Assembly: GCA_017467205.1 (NCBI GenBank)
Contig: JAFTSQ010000001.1
Coordinates: 1-64,000, forward strand
DNA length: 64,000 nucleotides
Source: Clostridia bacterium
GTDB lineage: Bacteria > Bacillota_A > Clostridia > Oscillospirales > CAG-272
Direction of reading: 5' to 3'
A program made the translations under genes and the position numbers. The notes beneath the pieces were generated by a model. The model was not told the DNA's origin. It did no database searches and worked only from the letters and a program-made list of their open reading frames with translations. Below are positions 56,346 through 64,000 of the stretch, in pieces. The first letter of the stretch is position 1. Each line of letters begins with the position of its first letter.

Positions 56346-57764
56346 TCATTTATCAAGCAAAATTTCCTTCACGCTCATAGCCTTAAAGGCGAAAATCGCA
56401 AGCAGCAAAATCAGCACGAAAACGCGCACGGGTGGCACTTCCTTTAGAAAATAGAGCAGTGTAGCACCGCCGCAAAGGAAGATGAGCGTGCACAAAAGCT
56501 TGCGCGGCGCAAGCACGGCTTGCTTTTCCTTTCCAACGAAAAGATAACTCAAGGCAAGCGTCAGAAGCGTGCCTATAAGAAGGTTGACTGCCGCGAGCGC
56601 ATAACCTACCCTTGATATAAAAAGAATATTAAGGGTAACCGTTATTGCGGCGCTTATCAGCGAAGCCGCCATAGCGGCAAAATTCTTTTCCTCCTGCATT
56701 TTCGCGCTTGTGAGAAGGGTGACGGAAAAGCTCGGTGTAACCGACACTGCCGCAGGATAAACCACGAAGAGCGCCTCCGAGTATTCTTGCGGTGCGAGCA
56801 GCCGCATACCCTCCGGTGCAATAGCGAGGAAGGCGAGCGTCAGGGTTGCAATTAACTGTGCCGCATCTGCGCCGACCCTCTGTACCGTGTCGAGTTTTCC
56901 TGCCGCAACCTTCCTGAATATCCACGGCACGAGCGCCGAATTCAGACCCGAAACAACGAGCGAGAGAAGCAGCCCCGCGGACAGTGCTACCGAGTATTTT
57001 GCGAGCACCCCCTCGCCGAAATATCGCTCGATTATGACCCTGTCGGCGTAGGCTGACGCCGTGTGCGCAAGATGGTGCGGGAGCAGGGGAAGATTAAAAA
57101 GAAGAAGAAATTTCCACACGCGAGCGGAGAAGAACCTTTTGCCCCGCAGAAAAATATATATGAGTAGTGGTGCGCCAAGAATTGCGGCGGTTGCAACTGC
57201 CGCCCATATCCGCCCCTCACCACCCGCGCCGCCATATCGAATGAGCATAAGCGCTGTACCTTGGGAGAGCGCGGAATAGGAAAGGTTTAAGGCGAATAGG
57301 GTGCGGTGGCTGTAAAAATACCTGCATCTTGCCGAGTAGAAATTTATCGCCGCATTAAAGAAAATGTCGAGAAATACTAAAATGCTCGTCAGCGTCGTGA
57401 GACCCGTCAGCGAATTTATCCTCGCGCGAAACGGCAGATACACCCCTACCGACGTGAGCATAAAAACGCAAAGCAGACCGAAAGCCGACGAAAGAAAGCT
57501 CTCGTAATTCTCCCGCCATTTCTGCATTCCCCGATAAAGAACGCTGCCGCCAAGCTCAAAGGTTGAAATAGCGCTCGCAATGCCCACCCAGCTTGCAAAG
57601 ACGGTGTATTCTCCGAACTCCGACGGCAAGAGAATGCGCGTGAATATCGAGGTGAAAATTATCGAAATGCCCTTGGAGATAATATTCGTTCCAATGCTGT
57701 AAAACGACGCCCTCGCAGGAAGCGAGAGACTCGCACGTTTTAGAGTCGCACTGCCTTCATACAA
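56346..57764 (-). CDS. Polysaccharide flippase, Wzx/MOP family
   Basis: 472 residues with about 12-14 hydrophobic helices over the whole length and the usual N-terminal amphipathic start (ARASFYSIGTNIISKGISIIFTSIFTRILLPSEFGEYTVFAS), typical of Wzx O-unit/lipid-linked oligosaccharide exporters. It would flip a lipid-linked glycan across the membrane; the GT4-CsaB fusion at 3108 may make a comparable polymer, but they are far apart. It uses a TTG start (57764), supported by AAAGGAGG 8 bases upstream. The 278-base gap to gdhA holds only the gdhA promoter. Confidence 0.88.
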   Translation of the reverse strand: MYEGSATLKRASLSLPARASFYSIGTNIISKGISIIFTSIFTRILLPSEFGEYTVFASWVGIASAISTFELGGSVLYRGMQKWRENYESFLSSAFGLLCVFMLTSVGVYLPFRARINSLTGLTTLTSILVFLDIFFNAAINFYSARCRYFYSHRTLFALNLSYSALSQGTALMLIRYGGAGGEGRIWAAVATAAILGAPLLIYIFLRGKRFFSARVWKFLLLFNLPLLPHHLAHTASAYADRVIIERYFGEGVLAKYSVALSAGLLLSLVVSGLNSALVPWIFRKVAAGKLDTVQRVGADAAQLIATLTLAFLAIAPEGMRLLAPQEYSEALFVVYPAAVSVTPSFSVTLLTSAKMQEEKNFAAMAASLISAAITVTLNILFISRVGYALAAVNLLIGTLLTLALSYLFVGKEKQAVLAPRKLLCTLIFLCGGATLLYFLKEVPPVRVFVLILLLAIFAFKAMSVKEILLDK

Positions 57765-57962
57765 AACACCGTCCTCCTTTTTGTCAGTTCAACTCTCTTA
57801 CGGATATCCTTCCCGCGCGCCGCTTGTTTTGTGCAAGGCAATTTTTCTCTTTTTTGAATATTTTTTCTCTCTGCCATTTCGAATTTTGGCAAAACTTACG
57901 GCATTTTACGCCAAAAATGCAATATTCACGACAAAAACTTGCAAAAATATTTAAGATACCCC

Positions 57963-57991
57963 TTGATTTTCCTTCGAATAAGTGATATAAT
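57963..57991 (+). promoter_or_regulatory. Promoter of the glutamate dehydrogenase gene
   Basis: TTGATT (57963-57968), 17-base spacer, TATAAT (57986-57991). Confidence 0.8.
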
Positions 57992-58042
57992 TTCTACATA
58001 TTTATTTTACTAAAGCCTTCGTGGCGGAAAGGTGTAAACATT

Positions 58043-59392
58043 ATGTTCAAATCCCAATATCTTACAGAGCTTATGGAGCGCGTAATAGCACGCAATCCCG
58101 GAGAGCCTGAATTCCATCAGACTGTTAAGGAGGTTCTTGAATCCATCGAGCCTGTGCTTGAAAAGAGCCCCGAGTACGTTGAGGCGGGTGTCCTTGAGCG
58201 TATGGTTGAGCCCGAGAGAATTATAAAGTTCAGAGTTCCGTGGGTCGACGATAACGGCAAGGTTCAGGTTAACCGTGGATACAGAATTCAGTTCAACAGC
58301 GCTATCGGTCCTTACAAGGGCGGTCTTCGCTTCCATCCTTCCGTAAACGAAAGTATTATAAAATTCCTCGGCTTTGAGCAGACCTTCAAAAACTCGCTCA
58401 CCTCGCTTCCTATGGGAGGCGGTAAGGGCGGAGCTGACTTCGACCCTCAGGGCAAGTCCGACCGTGAGGTTATGGCGTTCTGTCAGAGCTTTATGACCGA
58501 GCTTTGCAAGTATATCGGTGCGGATACCGACGTGCCTGCGGGCGATATCGGCGTTGGTGCTCGCGAGGTCGGCTATCTCTTCGGTCAGTATAAGAGAATC
58601 AGAAACGAATTCACCGGAGTTCTTACAGGTAAGGGTATCTCCTACGGCGGCTCGCTTATTCGCCCCGAGGCTACCGGCTACGGCGCGGTTTACTACACCT
58701 GCGAGATGCTCAAGTATTTCGGCGACGATATAAAGGGCAAGACCTTTGCAATCTCCGGCTTCGGTAACGTAGCTTGGGGAACTGTAAAGAAGGTTAACGA
58801 GCTTGGCGGAAAGGTAGTCACCATCTCCGGTCCTGACGGATATATCTACGATCCCGACGGCATCTCCACCGAGGAGAAGGTAAACTATATGTTAGAGATG
58901 CGCGCATCCTGCCGCAACAGAGTAGAGGATTATGCCGATAAGTTCGGCGTTCAGTTCTTCAAGGGAGAGAAGCCTTGGGGAGTTAAGGCAGATATCCTTA
59001 TGCCTTGCGCAACGCAGAATGAGGTCGGAATGAAGGAAGCCGAGGCAATGGTTAAGAACGGCATTAAGTACTACGTTGAGGTTGCAAATATGCCCACCAC
59101 CAACGAGGCTGTTGCTTATCTTAAGGCAAACGGCGTTATCGTAGCACCCTCCAAGGCGGTTAACGCAGGCGGCGTTGCTACCTCCGGTCTTGAGATGTCC
59201 CAGAACTCTATGCGTTACTCCTGGAGTGCCGAAGAGGTTGACGAGAAGTTACATATGATAATGCGCAACATCTTCGAGAACTCTGTTGCCGCAGCAAGAA
59301 AATACGGTCTTGGCGACGACCTAGTTGCAGGTGCTAATATTGCAGGCTTCATTAAGGTAGCCGATGCAATGCTGGCGCAGGGCGCGGTCTGA
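58043..59392 (+). CDS. gdhA: NADP-type glutamate dehydrogenase
   Basis: 449 residues, the size of hexameric NADP-dependent enzymes. Hallmarks: the substrate site FHPSVNESIIKFLGFEQTFKNSLTSLPMGGGKGGADFDP with the catalytic Lys, SDREVMAFCQSFM, DVPAGDIGVGAREVGYLFG, RPEATGYGAVYY and the Rossmann loop ISGFGNVAWGTVKK. It converts 2-oxoglutarate and ammonia to glutamate in nitrogen assimilation. AAAGGTG precedes the ATG by 9 bases. Its own promoter and a perfect terminator enclose it. Confidence 0.97.
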   Translation: MFKSQYLTELMERVIARNPGEPEFHQTVKEVLESIEPVLEKSPEYVEAGVLERMVEPERIIKFRVPWVDDNGKVQVNRGYRIQFNSAIGPYKGGLRFHPSVNESIIKFLGFEQTFKNSLTSLPMGGGKGGADFDPQGKSDREVMAFCQSFMTELCKYIGADTDVPAGDIGVGAREVGYLFGQYKRIRNEFTGVLTGKGISYGGSLIRPEATGYGAVYYTCEMLKYFGDDIKGKTFAISGFGNVAWGTVKKVNELGGKVVTISGPDGYIYDPDGISTEEKVNYMLEMRASCRNRVEDYADKFGVQFFKGEKPWGVKADILMPCATQNEVGMKEAEAMVKNGIKYYVEVANMPTTNEAVAYLKANGVIVAPSKAVNAGGVATSGLEMSQNSMRYSWSAEEVDEKLHMIMRNIFENSVAAARKYGLGDDLVAGANIAGFIKVADAMLAQGAV

Positions 59393-59396
59393 TAAT

Positions 59397-59443
59397 AAAA
59401 GTGTCACCCCGTGTGAAATTTCACACGGGGTGACACTTTTTTT
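59397..59443. terminator. Bidirectional terminator between gdhA and atpC
   Basis: A perfect 22-bp palindrome (59397-59418 with 59419-59440) flanked by A and T runs, with GTGTCACCCCGTGTG in its arm. Confidence 0.92.
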
Positions 59444-59495
59444 GGGGGGCGAACGAATTTAGAGCAGTTATGCTTAAAGCGACAGCCTCTGTAAA

Positions 59496-59903
59496 TTAGT
59501 ATTTACCGTTTGCCACGTTGATGCGGCTGATAGCACGCATAAGCTTTGCCTTGGCGATTGCGAGCTTCGCCTCGTCGCCCTTGGCAAGAGCCGCTGCCTC
59601 CTCTGCGCGCCGCTTTGCTTCAATAGCGCGCTGAAGGTCGATATCCTCCTTGAACTCGAAGGTGGTCGGCAAAAGCGAAACCTTGCCGCCCGCAACGGTG
59701 AGAAGTCCGCCGGAGCAGGAAGCCGTGCGGCGTGTACCGTCAGCCTTTACGACGGCGCGGCCAGTTCCGACTGCGGCAATGAGGTCGCAGTGACCTGCAA
59801 GTATCTCAACGTCACCCTCACGCGTTTTGACGATAAGACCCTCTGCCTCGCCCTCAAAGACAAGATTGTCGGGCGTTACGATAGAAAGAGAAAATGTTTT
59901 CAT
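59496..59903 (-). CDS. atpC: F-type ATP synthase epsilon subunit
   Basis: 135 residues: the N-terminal beta sandwich with TPDNLVFEGEAEGLIVKTREGDVEILAGH and the C-terminal two-helix domain (about 88-135, RAIEAKRRAEEAAALAKGDEAKLAIAKAKLMRAISRINVA). It couples rotation and inhibits ATP hydrolysis. Last gene of the atp operon. GGAAAGGAT precedes the ATG. Confidence 0.97.
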   Translation of the reverse strand: MKTFSLSIVTPDNLVFEGEAEGLIVKTREGDVEILAGHCDLIAAVGTGRAVVKADGTRRTASCSGGLLTVAGGKVSLLPTTFEFKEDIDLQRAIEAKRRAEEAAALAKGDEAKLAIAKAKLMRAISRINVANGKY

Positions 59904-59921
59904 ATCTATCCTTTCCGGTAG

Positions 59922-62185
<2,264 letters not shown>

Positions 62186-62199
62186 GCCGTCACCCCCTT

Positions 62200-63714
62200 T
62201 TACTCTTTATTCAGAAATTTGTCTTTTACGTAGATTATTGCGCCCTCAAGCTCGGCCCACTCCTCGTCGGAGAGGTTACCCGTGTCGCGAATTTTCGCGA
62301 GAAGGGCGTCCTTGGTGGCAACGAGGTGCTCGAAGAGCTCCTCCTCGAATCTTGATATATCCTCGACCGCAATCTCTGCAAGCAGACCACTCGTAACAGC
62401 GTATATGATAGCGACCTGAAGCTCAACGTCAACGGGAGAGTTCTTGTCCTGCTTAAGCACCTCAACGATGCGGCGACCCTGCTCAAGTCTTGCCTTGGTA
62501 TCGGCGTCAAGGTCCGAGCCGAACTGCGCAAACGACTGAAGCTCGCGGTACTGCGAGTAGAGGAGCTTGAGCTTACCGGAAACGCGCTTCATAGCCTTTA
62601 TCTGCGCGTTACCGCCGACTCGGGATACCGAGATACCGGGGTTAACGGCAGGGCGAACGCCCGAGTGGAAGAGCTCTGTTTCGAGGAATATCTGACCGTC
62701 CGTTATCGAAATAACGTTAGTGGGAATATAGGCCGATACGTCGCCCGACTGGGTTTCGATTATCGGAAGAGCGGTGAGCGAGCCTCCGCCGTATTCGGGC
62801 GCAAGCCTTGCCGCGCGCTCAAGAAGTCTTGAATGAAGATAGAATACGTCACCGGGATAAGCCTCTCTGCCCGGAGGTCTTCTGATAAGAAGAGAGAGTG
62901 CACGGTATGCAACTGCGTGGCTTGAGAGGTTATCGTAAATGATAAGAACGTCTTTTCCACGGTCCATAAAGTACTCACCCATAGCACATCCCGCGTAAGG
63001 CGCGATGTACTGGAGCGGCGCGGACTCTGCCGCAGTAGCCGCAACGACGATGGTGTAATCCATAGCGCCGTTCTTGTAAAGGGTGTCAACGACGTTCGTA
63101 ACGGTTGACTGCTTCTGACCTATCGCAACGTATATGCAGATAACGCCCTTGCCCTTTTGGTTAATAATGGTATCTGTTGCAATAACCGTCTTACCCGTCT
63201 GTCTGTCACCGATGATAAGCTCACGCTGACCGCGACCGATGGGTATCATAGAGTCTATTGCCTTAATTCCCGTCTGAAGGGGAACCGAAACCGCTTTTCT
63301 TTCAATAATGCCGTAAGCGCGGCGCTCGATAGGGCTGTATTCGGATGCCTCGATAGGACCCTTGGAGTCTATCGGCTGACCAAGCGCGTTTACGACTCTG
63401 CCGATGAGTTTTTCTCCGACGGGCACGGAAACAACTCTTCCCGTACGCTTAACGATGCTACCCTCGCTGATACCGACGTCAGTTCCGAGAAGAACCGCGC
63501 TAACGAAATTCTCCTCAAGGTTGAGCGCCATACCGAAGGTGCCGTTTGAGAATTCGAGCAGCTCGTTGGACTTGCACTTGTCAAGACCGTGAACGCGGGA
63601 TATACCGTCACCGACCGAGATAACGTAGCCTACCTCGTCCTGCTCGGTCTTCTTCGCGTAATTTCTTATCTGCTCTTTAATTATTTTGCTGATGTCGTCC
63701 GTTTTCGACTGCAT
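62200..63714 (-). CDS. atpA: F-type ATP synthase alpha subunit
   Basis: 504 residues: [18 protein letters not shown] at the start, P-loop [15 protein letters not shown], the [22 protein letters not shown] signature, and the C-terminal helical part. It is the regulatory/catalytic partner of beta. GGTGATAAA precedes the ATG; atpH is immediately upstream. Confidence 0.99.
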   Translation of the reverse strand: MQSKTDDISKIIKEQIRNYAKKTEQDEVGYVISVGDGISRVHGLDKCKSNELLEFSNGTFGMALNLEENFVSAVLLGTDVGISEGSIVKRTGRVVSVPVGEKLIGRVVNALGQPIDSKGPIEASEYSPIERRAYGIIERKAVSVPLQTGIKAIDSMIPIGRGQRELIIGDRQTGKTVIATDTIINQKGKGVICIYVAIGQKQSTVTNVVDTLYKNGAMDYTIVVAATAAESAPLQYIAPYAGCAMGEYFMDRGKDVLIIYDNLSSHAVAYRALSLLIRRPPGREAYPGDVFYLHSRLLERAARLAPEYGGGSLTALPIIETQSGDVSAYIPTNVISITDGQIFLETELFHSGVRPAVNPGISVSRVGGNAQIKAMKRVSGKLKLLYSQYRELQSFAQFGSDLDADTKARLEQGRRIVEVLKQDKNSPVDVELQVAIIYAVTSGLLAEIAVEDISRFEEELFEHLVATKDALLAKIRDTGNLSDEEWAELEGAIIYVKDKFLNKE

Positions 63715-63732
63715 TTTATCACCAACTTTAAG

Positions 63733-64000
63733 TTAAATTATGATAGATTTAAGGCTCGACTCAAGTGTATCAAGTCTTTTCTTCAGCGAGCCGTCGAGCT
63801 GAATACCGGCATAGCGAAGCTTTACGCCGCCGAGTATCGCTCTATCTGTTTTATTCGTAATTATTATTTGCTTACCGGTAAGCCTTTCGAGCTTTGCTTT
63901 CATCGCGTCAATCTGCGCCGCCGTCATCGGAACGGCAGTGATTGCCTCAACTCGCTCAATGCCGCGCGACTCGTCGTAGAGTGCAAAATACGCATCCGCC
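63733..64000 (-). CDS. atpH: F-type ATP synthase delta subunit, C-terminal part
   Basis: The frame runs off the window. About 89 residues remain: AYFALYDESRGIERVEAITAVPMTAAQ, then KLTGKQ-like LERLTGKQIIITNKTDRAILGGVKLRYAGIQLDGSLKKRL, the delta/OSCP C-terminal signature. It links F1 to the peripheral stalk. The atpB, E and F genes expected upstream lie outside the window. Confidence 0.93.
   Translation of the reverse strand, partial: ADAYFALYDESRGIERVEAITAVPMTAAQIDAMKAKLERLTGKQIIITNKTDRAILGGVKLRYAGIQLDGSLKKRLDTLESSLKSIII

Overview
The window reads as a chromosomal segment of a Gram-positive, endospore-type Firmicute of class Clostridia, probably an anaerobic gut lineage. The grounds are spoVG next to murC, the rimP-nusA-ylxR-ylxQ-infB order, pyruvate formate-lyase with its activase, NADP-type glutamate dehydrogenase, strong AGGAGG-type ribosome sites, textbook TTGACA-17-TATAAT promoters, and an intergenic palindromic repeat (about 557-693) of a kind common in Oscillospiraceae-like genomes. 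The order and species cannot be fixed from the sequence alone. No insertion sequence, prophage or CRISPR array was seen.

Layout. 1-3040: end of a sugar ABC ATPase, a repeat element, a divergent XRE regulator/small protein pair sharing an operator, and a 495-aa protein whose C-terminal third is a very regular glutamine-marked coiled coil. 3100-7110: a GT4-CsaB fusion glycosyltransferase/pyruvyltransferase, spoVG and murC (cell wall and surface polymer). 7118-8803: mgtE behind a long leader that carries a short translatable ORF and an intrinsic terminator. 8844-13773: WYL regulator, M20 amidohydrolase, FAD-Rieske oxidoreductase and two small membrane proteins. 13774-14373: two microproteins missed by ordinary length cut-offs. 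14374-25328: a long minus-strand run with exonuclease, ABC exporter, recX, recA, galK, miaA, a PfkB kinase, a YhaN-like SMC ATPase and a DUF6062-like protein. 25457-26407: an OGG-type DNA glycosylase.

26630-31740 is the translation/transcription operon rimP-nusA-ylxR-ylxQ-infB. 31885-38854 holds tcdA, then a five-gene minus operon (MutS-like ATPase, type II pantothenate kinase, CBS protein, a 1013-aa tail-anchored charged protein, a 68-aa protein). 39196-42323 is pflB-pflA behind what looks like a ZTP (pfl) riboswitch with a terminator. 42442-45810: an M55 aminopeptidase, an aminotransferase and a membrane-bound XRE regulator. 45862-51268: a giant wall/membrane-anchored secreted hydrolase-like protein and an SDR enzyme. 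51559-52898: a Fic protein beside tRNA-Glu and tRNA-Met genes. 53102-56221: a SerC-family protein that lacks the PLP lysine, then typA. 56346-59392: a flippase and gdhA. 59496-64000: the F-type ATP synthase genes atpH(partial)-A-G-D-C.

Most genes are housekeeping. The observations most worth a second look are the Gln-ladder coiled coil (2499-2960), the mgtE leader ORF/attenuator (7153-7375), the SerC-like probable pseudoenzyme (53102-54184), the 38-aa peptide gene (13941-14057), and the operon of the tail-anchored 1013-aa protein. All assignments rest on reading motifs by eye; no database search was possible.
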